Shown piece after piece: positions 18,014 through 25,662 of a stretch of DNA of 64,000 nt. How positions within the stretch are numbered: position 1 is the first letter of the stretch; each line of letters starts with the position of its first letter. The position numbers were made by a program, and so were the translations under genes. Under the pieces are notes generated by a model that was given only the letters and a program-made list of their open reading frames with translations, did no database searches and was not told the origin of the DNA. Source of the stretch: Streptomyces sp. CNH099 (GTDB lineage Bacteria > Actinomycetota > Actinomycetes > Streptomycetales > Streptomycetaceae); the NCBI GenBank assembly GCA_000514715.1, contig AZWL01000021.1, forward strand, positions 62,124 through 126,123, written 5' to 3'.

Positions 18014-21000
18014 CTACGCGCTTTCGAAGAGCCGCAACCGGTGGGCGACCGCCGCCGCCTCGCCCCGGTTCGACACCCCCAGCTTGGCCATCAGGTTGGA
18101 CACGTGCACGCTCGCCGTCTTCGGCGAGATGAACAGCTCCTCGGCGATCTGCCGGTTGCTCCGGCCCGCCGCCACCAGCCGCAGCACATCCGACTCGCGG
18201 GCCGTCAGCCCCAGCGACTCCACCGGATCCGCCGGTCCCGCCGCCGCGGGCGCGGCGTCGCCGGGGCCGGCGAGCGGGATCCGGGCGCGCGCCGCCAACT
18301 GCTCCACGCCGTCGCGCAGCGGCGCCGCGCCCAGCGCGACCGCCGTCGCGTGCGCCTGCGCGAGCAGCTGCGCCGCCCGTTCCCGTACGGAGGTCCCCGT
18401 GCCACCCGTGCCACCGGCGGCATCCGCGCTGCCGGCGAGCAGCGCCTCCGCCCACCGGTAGCGCACCCAGCCCAGCTCGTACGGCCGCTCCAGCGGCGCC
18501 AGCGCCGCCGCCGCGGCCTCCCACCGCGCCGCGTCCGCCCCGCCCCGCGCCCGGTCCAGCTCCGCGGCGAAGTACCGCCGCCACGCCGCCCACACCGGCG
18601 TCGGCGTGTCCACCTGCCCCGCCGCGCGCTCCAGCCGGTCCAGCAGCTCGTCGCGCCCCTCGGCCGCCGCCCCCGGCAGCCCGCGCACGTCGCCCTCCGC
18701 CGCCGCGGCCGAGACCAGCAGCTGCCACAGGTACGACTCGTGCCCCAGCCCCGGCAGCTTCGCCAGCCCCTCGGCGAGCACCGCCCGCGCCTGCCCGTAC
18801 CGGCCGCGCTCCATCAGGATCCGCGCCTCGATCTGCACCACCCGGAAGCTGCTCTGCGGCTCGGCGACGCTCGCGCCCGCCTCCTCGCGGGCCCCGGCGA
18901 GCAGCTCCTCCGCCCGGTCCAGGTCGCCGCGGAACAGCGCCAGGCAGGCGGCGGCCAGGGAGGCGAACGCGCGGGTCCTGGCCTGCGCCCCGTACGACCG
19001 CAGCCCCGCCAGCTCCCGCTCCGCGGCGTCCCACTCGCCGACGGAGATCATCGCGTCGACCAGGTTGCACCCGATGAAGGCGATCGAGTCGCGCAGGCCC
19101 TGCTGCCGGGCCGCCGCGAGGCCCGCCCGGGCCGCCTCGATCGCCGCGCGGGACCGGCCGGTCATCTCCAGCACGGACGCCAGGTTGTTGTGTGCCCGGC
19201 CGATCACGGTCGGGGCGCCGCAGCGGTCGGCGGCCTCGCGCAGCTCGTACAGCTCGGCGATGCCCCGGTCGACGTCGGCGGCGTGCGCACGCAGCGTGGC
19301 CAGGGTGATCCGCGCGTGCAGCTCGACCTCCGCGGCGCCGGCCCGCCGGGCCTCCGCCACCGCGCTCTCCGCCAGCGGGATGCTCTCCGGGTCCGGGCTG
19401 TGCAGCATCTTCCACACCGCGGCGGTCGCCAGCACGTCCGCCTTCACCGGCGACGACGGGCGGTCCGCGACCAGTTCCTGGGCCTTGCCCAGCTCCGCCC
19501 AGCCGTCGCCGCCGCCGCTGCCCACGACCTGCCACTGCCGCTCCAGCCAGAACCACGCCGCCCGCTCCGGCTCCGCCGTCTCGTCCAGCAGCTCCAGCGC
19601 CCGCCGGATCAGCGCGCGCGCCTGCTCGTGCGCGTCGTCCAGCCGGGCCGCGGCGGTGGCCTCCGCGAGCAGGTCGATGAAGTGCAGGTGGGGCTGGTCG
19701 ACGCAGCCGCACAGCGGATACGACTCGGCGTAGCGCGCGGTCGGCAGCTCGCGCAGCTGCTCCGCCGGCGCCTCGTCCCACAGCTCGATGGCCCGCTCCA
19801 GCAGCGCCAGCTGCTCGGCGAACGCGTGCCGCATCCCCGCCTCGTCGGCCGCCTTGAGCGCGGCGGGCAGGGCCCGCGCGGCGTCGCGGGCGTGGTACCA
19901 GTGGCTGGCCAGCCGGGCGGCGTGCTCCTCCGGGCGGACCAGCGCGGGGTCGGCGGCCAGCGCCTCGGCGTAGCGGCGGTTGAGCCGGGAGCGCTCGCCG
20001 GGCAGCAGGTCGTCGGCGGTGGCCTCGCGCAGCAGCGCGTGCCGGAAGCGGTAGCTGTCGGCGCCCGGGCCCTCCGCCGCGGGCAGCAGGATGCCGGCGT
20101 CGACGGCGGGCCGCAGCGCTTCGATCAGCTCCTCCTCACCCTGCCCCGCCACGGCGAGCAGCAGCCCGAACTCCACCGTCGAGCCGGCCTCTGCGGCGGT
20201 CCGCAGCACCCGCTGCGTCGCCTCCGGCAGCGCCTCGACCCGTACCAGCAGCAGGTCGCGCAGCGACTCCGACAGCGCGGCCGGCGAGCCGCCGCAGTCC
20301 AGCAGGGCGGTCAGCTCCTCGACGAAGAAGGGGTTGCCGTCGGAGCGCTGGAAGATCGTGTCGACCAGGTGGGGCAGCGGCCCGGTGCCCTGGATCGCGG
20401 TGATCTGGCCGACGACCTCCTCGCGCGAGAAGCGCGCCAGCTCCACCCGCTGCACGGTGCGCAGCCGCTCCAGCTCGGCGAGGAAGGGGCGCAGCGGGTG
20501 GCGGCGGTGGATGTCGTCGGAGCGGTACGTCGCCAGCAGCACGACGCGGGCGTCCTGGAGGGACCGGATGAGGTAGCCGAGCAGCTCGCGGGTGGAGCGG
20601 TCCGACCAGTGCAGGTCCTCCAGGGCCAGCACCACCGTGCGGCCGGCGGCCAGCCGCTCCAGCAGCCGGGCGGCGTGCTCGAAGAGCCGGGCCTTGGCAC
20701 CGGCGTCGTGCCGGTCGGCGGAGTGGTCCGCGCCGCCGGGGCCGGCCAGCTCGGGCAGCAGCCGGGCCAGCTCGGCCTCGCCGCCCCGGGCGGCGTGCGC
20801 CAGCTCGTCGCCGAGCGCGCGGTGCAGCGCGCGCAGCGCGGTGGCGAACGGGGCGAACGGCAGCCCCTCGGCGCCCAGCTCCAGACAGCCGCCGACCGCC
20901 ACCACGGCGCCGGCGCGCTCGGCCCGGCCGGCGAACTCCTCCAGCAGCCGGGTCTTGCCCACCCCGGCCTCGCCGCCCACCAGCACGGCCTGCGGCGCGC

Positions 21001-21088
21001 CGGCACCGGCGCGCTCCAGCGCGGCGCCGAGGGCGCGCAGCTCGGCGGACCGGCCGACGAGCACGGGGCTCACGCACGAGATCGTCAC
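18014..21088 (-). CDS. LAL-type LuxR-family regulator 2
   Basis: This 1024-aa protein has the same layout as LAL 1: Walker A GGEAGVGKT at 38-46, Walker B VVLALEDLHWSD, a TPR-like middle, and C-terminal helix-turn-helix LTARESDVLRLVAAGRSNRQIAEELFISPKTASVHVSNLMAKLGVSNRG (given here as family context, last 65 residues). It starts MTISCVSPVLVGR at GTG 21088; an ATG at 21100 would overlap the -10. It lies 301 bp downstream of an arginine-rich small ORF on the same strand. It is close to LAL 1 in sequence, indicating local duplication. Confidence 0.92.
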   Translation of the reverse strand: MTISCVSPVLVGRSAELRALGAALERAGAGAPQAVLVGGEAGVGKTRLLEEFAGRAERAGAVVAVGGCLELGAEGLPFAPFATALRALHRALGDELAHAARGGEAELARLLPELAGPGGADHSADRHDAGAKARLFEHAARLLERLAAGRTVVLALEDLHWSDRSTRELLGYLIRSLQDARVVLLATYRSDDIHRRHPLRPFLAELERLRTVQRVELARFSREEVVGQITAIQGTGPLPHLVDTIFQRSDGNPFFVEELTALLDCGGSPAALSESLRDLLLVRVEALPEATQRVLRTAAEAGSTVEFGLLLAVAGQGEEELIEALRPAVDAGILLPAAEGPGADSYRFRHALLREATADDLLPGERSRLNRRYAEALAADPALVRPEEHAARLASHWYHARDAARALPAALKAADEAGMRHAFAEQLALLERAIELWDEAPAEQLRELPTARYAESYPLCGCVDQPHLHFIDLLAEATAAARLDDAHEQARALIRRALELLDETAEPERAAWFWLERQWQVVGSGGGDGWAELGKAQELVADRPSSPVKADVLATAAVWKMLHSPDPESIPLAESAVAEARRAGAAEVELHARITLATLRAHAADVDRGIAELYELREAADRCGAPTVIGRAHNNLASVLEMTGRSRAAIEAARAGLAAARQQGLRDSIAFIGCNLVDAMISVGEWDAAERELAGLRSYGAQARTRAFASLAAACLALFRGDLDRAEELLAGAREEAGASVAEPQSSFRVVQIEARILMERGRYGQARAVLAEGLAKLPGLGHESYLWQLLVSAAAAEGDVRGLPGAAAEGRDELLDRLERAAGQVDTPTPVWAAWRRYFAAELDRARGGADAARWEAAAAALAPLERPYELGWVRYRWAEALLAGSADAAGGTGGTGTSVRERAAQLLAQAHATAVALGAAPLRDGVEQLAARARIPLAGPGDAAPAAAGPADPVESLGLTARESDVLRLVAAGRSNRQIAEELFISPKTASVHVSNLMAKLGVSNRGEAAAVAHRLRLFESA

Positions 21089-21095
21089 AGATGTG

Positions 21096-21101
21096 AGCAT
21101 C
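21096..21101 (-). promoter_or_regulatory. -10 of the leaderless promoter of LAL regulator 2
   Basis: On the minus strand TGC-GATGCT is followed by CACATCT (seven bases) and GTG at 21088, matching LAL 1 and LAL 3. Confidence 0.55.
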
Positions 21102-21389
21102 GCACAGCGCTACGACACGGGGGCAGCCCCGCGGCGCCGCGGCCCCGGTCGGCCGGGGCGGGGGACCGGAACAGGGCGGGGGCGAGGGCGCAGACGACGA
21201 GAGCGCCCGACCCGCTGTGCGCGGGTGGGCGCTCCGAAGGTCCCGGTCCGGCGGGGGCCGGGGTCCGGTCCGGGCGGCGGCCGCTCAGGAGGGCAGCGGC
21301 CGGCCGCCCGGGGTTCTCAGGTCCTTCAGGCGGGGTCTCGGCGCCCCGCCGCCCGGGCCGCACTCTGCTCCGCCGCACCGTCGGCCGCC
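21102..21389. other. Spacer between small ORF 1 and LAL 2
   Basis: About 290 bp. It holds the hairpin at 21278-21302 listed separately and the upstream part of the LAL 2 promoter. I see no other gene. Confidence 0.5.
21278..21302 (-). terminator. Hairpin after small ORF 1
   Basis: CGGCCGCT (21278-21285) and AGCGGCCG (21295-21302) form a perfect 8-bp stem with a 9-base loop, 88 bases past the stop of the small ORF. It may end the small transcript before LAL 2. Confidence 0.4.
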
Positions 21390-21545
21390 TCACGCGGCCT
21401 TCACCCAGCGGGCCAGCACGCGCGCCCGGCGGGCTTCGCGGCGCTGCTCCCGGCGGGCGGCGGTGGCCTCGCGGGCGAGCCGGTACTGCGCTGCCTCGCG
21501 GCGCAGGTCGGCGGAGCGGGACTCGTGCATCTGGTACGCGAACAT
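21390..21545 (-). CDS. Arginine-rich small protein 1 (LAL-associated)
   Basis: This 51-aa basic protein begins MFAYQMHESRSADLRREAAQYR and ends ARWVKAA. It is predicted to be one long amphipathic helix with a run of Arg/Ala. The start is set by AGGGAGA five bases before ATG 21545; the frame is open to 21605 but lacks a ribosome site there. A second protein (25280-25447) shares RSA-(D/E)-LRR, YR-x-AR, ATAARR and the C-terminal WV-(K/Q)-AA. Both lie upstream of a minus-strand LAL gene and behind the same leader motif. I recall similar Arg-rich small ORFs in streptomycetes, without assigned function. Confidence 0.7.
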   Translation of the reverse strand: MFAYQMHESRSADLRREAAQYRLAREATAARREQRREARRARVLARWVKAA

Positions 21546-21605
21546 CTCGTTCTCCCTGGCGTTTCGGCTGGTCTCCTGCTGTCGTGACTCCAGCTTCGTC
21601 GCCAA

Positions 21606-21641
21606 GGGGGGTCCGCCACATCGGGAGACTTCCGCATCTCC
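21606..21641 (-). promoter_or_regulatory. Conserved leader motif, copy 1
   Basis: On the minus strand a block reading GGAGATG-n-GGAAGTC-n-CCCGATGTG-n-CG-n-ACCCCCC lies about 60 bases before the ATG of small ORF 1. The same block, with only a few differences, lies at the same distance before small ORF 2. It could be a promoter for an alternative sigma factor, an operator, or a leader element. Confidence 0.45.
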
Positions 21642-21683
21642 GGGCCCCCGTCGCCTTACCCGGGGCCGCTGTCCGCCCGTATA

Positions 21684-21727
21684 CGCCTAAGGCCCCCGCG
21701 GATGTGCGGCCGCGGGGGCCTTAGGCG
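21684..21727. terminator. Perfect 18-bp hairpin terminator
   Basis: An 18-base arm at 21684-21701 (starting CGCCTAAGGC) pairs perfectly with 21710-21727 (ending GCCTTAGGCG) around an 8-base loop. It stands after the LAL fossil and before the small ORF 1 leader, so it separates the two minus-strand cassettes. The long perfect stem should work in both directions, although no T run follows. Confidence 0.75.
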
Positions 21728-21756
21728 TGCTTACGCGGGCTTAGCCGCCCTGCTCA

Positions 21757-22125
21757 GGGGCGCTCAGGTCGGCTCAGGGCCCGCCCCGGCCGGCCCGCCT
21801 CGGCGTCTTCGAAGAGGTGCAGGCGGTGTGCGGTGGCGGCGGCCTCGCCGCGGCCGGAGACGCCCAGCTTGGCCGTCAGGTTGGACACGTGCACGCTCGC
21901 CGTCTTCGGCGAGATGCTGCGTCTTCCCGGGGGCACCCCCGGACCCCGTGCTCCTCGGCGATCTGCGGGTTGCCGCGCCCCGCCGTGACCAGCTTCAGCA
22001 CCTCCTGCTTCCGCGACGTCACCCTCGGCGCCTGGACCGGGTCGACCGGCACGGGGCCGGGGGTGCCCAGGCGCACGCGCGGGAGGCGAGGGCGGTGGAC
22101 CGCAGAGGGGCGGCACACCTTGCAG
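21757..22125 (-). pseudogene. Frameshifted fossil of a LAL regulator (C-terminal helix-turn-helix only)
   Basis: The DNA matches the 3' end of LAL 4 (22230 onward) closely. In one frame it reads VTSRKQEVLKLVTAGRGN, against LTSREQEVLKLVTAGRSN in LAL 4. After a 35-base replacement at 21917-21951 the frame changes and continues SPKTASVHVSNLTAKLGVS. The normal stop after FEDA is also lost (GAG replaces TGA). There is no ATPase module, ribosome site or promoter. This is a decayed tandem copy of the LAL 4 tail, duplicated together with its downstream terminator. Confidence 0.85.
21917..21951. repeat. Insert with palindrome inside the LAL fossil
   Basis: Where LAL 4 has six bases (AACAGT), the fossil has 35. 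These include the perfect hairpin CCGGGGG-CA-CCCCCGG at 21927-21942. The net gain of 29 bases causes the frameshift. Confidence 0.6.
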
Positions 22126-22229
22126 CGCGCGAAGCCGGCCGAAGGCGTCTGGAAGGCCCCCGGGGCCCTCCGGGAGCGGGCGGCGGGGGCCTGAGGCGTT
22201 ACGGGCGCCGCCGTGTGCCGCGGAGCGGC
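22126..22229. other. Spacer between the fossil and LAL 4, including the LAL 4 terminator
   Basis: AGGCCCCCG (22154-22162) pairs with CGGGGGCCT (22184-22192). The flanking GGGGGCCTGAGGCG-TTACG resembles the arm of the terminator at 21684-21727, supporting duplication of the gene end and terminator together. There is no gene. Confidence 0.5.
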
Positions 22230-25220
22230 TCAGGCGTCTTCGAAGAGGCGCAGGCGGTGTGCGGTGGCGGCGGCCTCGCCGCGGCCGGAGACGCCCAGTT
22301 TGGCCATCAGGTTGGACACGTGCACGCTCGCCGTCTTCGGCGAGATGAACAGTTCCTCGGCGATCTGCCGGTTGCTGCGCCCCGCCGTGACCAGCTTCAG
22401 CACCTCCTGCTCCCGCGACGTCAGCCCCAGCGCCCGGACCGGGTCCGCCGGCGCCGGGTCGGGGCCGGCGCCCAGGGGCAGGCGGGCGCGGGAGGCGAGG
22501 GCGGTGACCGCCGTGCGCAGGGGGGTGGCGCCGAGGGCCGCGGCCGTCGCGTGGGCGTCGGCGAGCAGGCTCGCGGCGAGGTCGCGCTCGCCGCCGGCGG
22601 CGAGGAGGGCCGCGGCCCACCGGTGCCGGACGCGGGCCAGTTCGTACGGCCGGTCCAGCGGCTCGAACGCGGCCGCCGCCGCGGCCCACGGCAGCGGGTC
22701 GGGGTCGCCGCCGGCGCGGGTCAGCTGCGCGTCGAGGAGCAGCGCGTGCGCCGCCCACACCGGCGCCGAGCGGGACAGCCCGGCCGCCGCGGTACGGATC
22801 CGCGCCAGCGCCGCCGCGCTGCCCCGGGCGAACGCCGGCGTCCGGCGCCCGTCGCCCTCGGCCTCCGCCGCGACCTGCAGCAGCAGCCACGCGTACCGGT
22901 TGACGCCCGGCGCCAGCCCGGCGTCGACGGTGCGGGCGGCCTCCTCGCGGGCGCCCGTCAGGTCGCCGCGCGCCGCCGCGGCCGCGGCCGTCAGCGTGCT
23001 CAGCGGGATCGCCATCTGCGGCTGCGCCGCCTGCGGCCCCAGCCGGTCCCGGGCGGCGGCCAGCAGCGCCTCCGCCCGCGCCACGTCCCCGCGGAACAGC
23101 GCCAGCCGGGCGCGGGCCTGCACCAGGTTGCCGTAGGTCAGGGCGACGACCGCGTCGCGCTCGGCCAGGTCGGCGACGCGCTCCGCCTCGTCCCAGCGGC
23201 CCATCGCCGCCAGGGAGTCCATCTGGTTGCCGAGCGAGAACGCCACCTGGTCGCGCCGCCCGCGGCTCGCCGCCGCCCGCGCCGCGTCCGCGGCGACCTC
23301 CGCCGCCTCCCGCGAGCGGCCCAGGTTCTCCAGCCCGGCGGACAGGTTCAGCTCCGCCCGGGCCGCCGCCGTGTAGTCGCCGGTGCGCCGGGCCCGGTCG
23401 CGGACCTCGCGCAGCAGCTCCAGGCCCTGCTCCTCCCGGCCGGCGTCCTCCAGGTGCACGCCCAGCATCACCCGGGCGTTCAGCTCCAGGTTCTCCTCGC
23501 CGGCCGCGGCGGCGGTGCGTACCGCCAGCTCCGCGGCGGCCAGGCCCTCCGGCCGGCCGGGCCGGTGCAGCATCTCCCAGCCCGCCGCGGCGGTCAGCGC
23601 CAGCGCCGGCACCCGCGACGGCGGCCGGTCGCGCACCAGCCGCAGCGCGCGGTCCAGCTCCGCGCGGCCGTCCCCGCGCGCCAGCTGTTCCACCAGCCAG
23701 TGCCGCTGCACCCAGAACCACGCCGCGCGCAGCGGCTCGGCGTCCTCGTCGATGGCCTCCAGGGCGCGCCGGGTCAGCGCCAGCGCCCGCTCCCGCTCGT
23801 CCGCGAGCCGGGCGGCGACGACGGTCTCGGCGAGCAGGTCCAGCTCGGTGAGCGGCGTGTCCGCCGGGGGCTGTTCGAAGTCCTCGATGCTGTCCGCGGG
23901 CCGCAGCCCGGCGCGGACCTCCGGCGGCACGTCGTCCCACAGCTCCATCGCCCGCTTCAGCAGCTCGTACTGCTCGGCGAACGCGTGCCGGCAGCGCGCC
24001 TCCACCGCCGCCGCCAGCACCGCGGGCAGCGCCCGTGCGCGGTCCCGGCCGTGGTGCCAGTGCCGGGCGATGCGGGTGAGCCGCTGCTCGGCCCGGACGA
24101 GCGTGGGGTCGGCGGCCAGCACCTCGGCGTAGCGCCGGTTGAGCCGGGAGCGCTCGCCGGGCAGCAGGTCGTCGCGGACCGCCTCGCGCAGCAGGGCGTG
24201 CCGGAAGCGGTACGACTCGCCGTCCTCGTCGGGTACGAGCACGTTGCCGGCGACCGCCGCGCGCAGCGCCTCCAGCAGCGCGTCCTCGTCCTCGCCGGTG
24301 ACGGCGGCGAGCAGCGCGTGCTCCGCGTGCCCGCCGGCCTCGGCGGCGACCCGCACCACCTGCTGGGCGGGCTCGCTCAGCCGCTCGACGCGGACGAGCA
24401 GCAGGTCGCGCAGCGACTCGCTGATACTGCAGTCGGGGTGCGCCGACAGCTCCTCGACGAAGAACGGGTTGCCCTCGCTGCGCCGGAAGACGTCCTCGGT
24501 GTGCGAGGGCGCCGGCACGTCGCCGTGGATGCCGGTGAGCTGGGCGGCGACCTCGTCGCGGCTGAGCGGCGCCAGCTCGATGCGGCGTACGGTGCGCAGC
24601 CGGTCCAGCTCGGCGAGGAAGGGGCGCAGCGGGTGGCGGCGGTGGATGTCGTCGGAGCGGTACGTCACCAGCAGCAGGAGCCGGCTGGCCTGCAGGGTGC
24701 GGAAGAGGTACGAGAGCAGCTCGCGGGTGGAGCGGTCGGACCAGTGCAGGTCCTCCAGGGCGAGGACGACGGTGCGGTCGGCGGCCAGCCGCTCCAGGCT
24801 CTGCGCGGTCAGCTCGAACAGGCGGGTGCGCCCGTCGCGTTCGTGCGGCGGGGAGCCGGCCGGCGGCGCGTACGAGGCGTCGGGCAGCAGCCGGGCCAGC
24901 TCGGCCTCGCGGCCCGCCACGGCGGCGGCGAGGGCGTCGTCGCCCAGCTCGCGCTGCAGCGACCGCAGCGCGGTGGTGAACGGCGCGAACGGCAGCCCGT
25001 CGGCGCCCAGCTCCACGCAGCCGCCGGCGGCGGTCACCGCGCCCGCCGCGCGGGCCCCGGCGAGGAACTCCTCCACCAGCCGCGTCTTGCCGACGCCGGC
25101 CTCGCCCGCCACCACCAGCGCCTGCGGCTCGCCCGCGCGGGCGCGGGCGAGCGCGGCGTCGAGGGTCCCGAGTTCTTCCGTGCGGCCCGCGAGGACAGGG
25201 CTGAGGCGGACGGCTTTCAC
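22230..25220 (-). CDS. LAL-type LuxR-family regulator 4
   Basis: This 996-aa paralog has Walker A AGEAGVGKT at 38-46, Walker B VVLALEDLHWSD, a helical middle and C-terminal helix-turn-helix LTSREQEVLKLVTAGRSN. The frame is open to 25277, but GTG 25220 (MKAVRLSPVLAGR) gives the same 13-residue lead as LAL 1 and LAL 2 and sits seven bases after a CATCCT hexamer. An arginine-rich small ORF ends 59 bases upstream, so co-transcription with it is possible. Its helix-turn-helix differs more from LAL 1-3 (TSREQEVLKLVTAG against TARESDVLRLVAAG), suggesting a separate target set. Confidence 0.92.
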   Translation of the reverse strand: MKAVRLSPVLAGRTEELGTLDAALARARAGEPQALVVAGEAGVGKTRLVEEFLAGARAAGAVTAAGGCVELGADGLPFAPFTTALRSLQRELGDDALAAAVAGREAELARLLPDASYAPPAGSPPHERDGRTRLFELTAQSLERLAADRTVVLALEDLHWSDRSTRELLSYLFRTLQASRLLLLVTYRSDDIHRRHPLRPFLAELDRLRTVRRIELAPLSRDEVAAQLTGIHGDVPAPSHTEDVFRRSEGNPFFVEELSAHPDCSISESLRDLLLVRVERLSEPAQQVVRVAAEAGGHAEHALLAAVTGEDEDALLEALRAAVAGNVLVPDEDGESYRFRHALLREAVRDDLLPGERSRLNRRYAEVLAADPTLVRAEQRLTRIARHWHHGRDRARALPAVLAAAVEARCRHAFAEQYELLKRAMELWDDVPPEVRAGLRPADSIEDFEQPPADTPLTELDLLAETVVAARLADERERALALTRRALEAIDEDAEPLRAAWFWVQRHWLVEQLARGDGRAELDRALRLVRDRPPSRVPALALTAAAGWEMLHRPGRPEGLAAAELAVRTAAAAGEENLELNARVMLGVHLEDAGREEQGLELLREVRDRARRTGDYTAAARAELNLSAGLENLGRSREAAEVAADAARAAASRGRRDQVAFSLGNQMDSLAAMGRWDEAERVADLAERDAVVALTYGNLVQARARLALFRGDVARAEALLAAARDRLGPQAAQPQMAIPLSTLTAAAAAARGDLTGAREEAARTVDAGLAPGVNRYAWLLLQVAAEAEGDGRRTPAFARGSAAALARIRTAAAGLSRSAPVWAAHALLLDAQLTRAGGDPDPLPWAAAAAAFEPLDRPYELARVRHRWAAALLAAGGERDLAASLLADAHATAAALGATPLRTAVTALASRARLPLGAGPDPAPADPVRALGLTSREQEVLKLVTAGRSNRQIAEELFISPKTASVHVSNLMAKLGVSGRGEAAATAHRLRLFEDA

Positions 25221-25227
25221 GCCGCCG

Positions 25228-25233
25228 AGGATG
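25228..25233 (-). promoter_or_regulatory. -10 of the leaderless promoter of LAL regulator 4
   Basis: CATCCT, seven bases, then GTG at 25220. The hexamer differs slightly from the GATGCT of the other three, but the spacing is the same. Confidence 0.4.
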
Positions 25234-25279
25234 TCATGCGCCTCGGCCCCGGCGACAGGTGCCGGCGGGGCTGCCACCG

Positions 25280-25447
25280 TCAGGCCGCCTGCACCCAGCT
25301 CCCGCGGCGGGGGGCGGCCCCGCCCGCGTCGTCCGCACCGCGCCGGCGCGCCCGGCGGGCGGCGGTGGCGCTGCGCGCCCTGCGGTACTCGTCGGCGCTG
25401 CGGCGCAGCTCGGCGGAACGGGCCCGGTGGATCTCGTGGTCGTACAT
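25280..25447 (-). CDS. Arginine-rich small protein 2 (LAL-associated)
   Basis: This 55-aa protein starts MYDHEIHRARSAELRRSADEY and ends APRRGSWVQAA. CAGGGAG lies five bases before ATG 25447. It is a paralog of the 51-aa protein at 21390-21545, with the same order of motifs. It ends 59 bases before the GTG of LAL 4 and is divergent from LAL 3. Predicted as a single basic helix with a Gly/Ala-rich linker, it could bind nucleic acid, an acidic partner or the regulator itself; none is shown by sequence alone. Confidence 0.7.
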   Translation of the reverse strand: MYDHEIHRARSAELRRSADEYRRARSATAARRARRRGADDAGGAAPRRGSWVQAA

Positions 25448-25510
25448 CGTCGCTCCCTGTGGATCGGCTTCGGTGCCGTGTGCTCCCGGTGCCTCAAGAC
25501 TCGTCTGCCA

Positions 25511-25547
25511 GGGGGGTGCGGCACATCGGGCGACTTCCTCATCTCCC
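25511..25547 (-). promoter_or_regulatory. Conserved leader motif, copy 2
   Basis: This is the same block as at 21606-21641 (minus strand: GGAGATG-n-GGAAGTC-n-CCCGATGTG...ACCCCCC), about 64 bases before small ORF 2. It lies in the divergent region with LAL 3, so it could act on both sides. Confidence 0.45.
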
Positions 25548-25649
25548 GCGTACGGGGTGCCTTAGACGCCCGCGTGCGCCGCTCCCCGCCGCCCTAAGGC
25601 CCCCCGGCCCGGGCCCGCTCCCCCCGGCCCGTCCGGCTGCGTGACGTGC

Positions 25650-25655
25650 GATGCT
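25650..25655 (+). promoter_or_regulatory. -10 of the leaderless promoter of LAL regulator 3
   Basis: TGC-GATGCT, then CGGTGCC and GTG at 25663, identical in layout to LAL 1 and LAL 2. Confidence 0.55.
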
Positions 25656-25662
25656 CGGTGCC

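Noticed and set aside
17713..18132. Open plus-strand frame between LAL 1 and LAL 2
   Set aside because: It runs into the coding end of LAL 2, has low-complexity Pro/Arg/Ser composition and no convincing ribosome site.
21401..21637. Frame starting MRKSPDV, with a partner at 25234-25542
   Set aside because: It overlaps the better-supported small ORFs in another phase, and no spaced ribosome site precedes the ATG. The shared start may only reflect the conserved DNA block.
21754..23940. 728-aa minus-strand frame joining the fossil HTH to antisense-phase LAL 4 sequence
   Set aside because: Most of it is out of phase with LAL 4; only the last 50 residues are real HTH sequence, belonging to the pseudogene.
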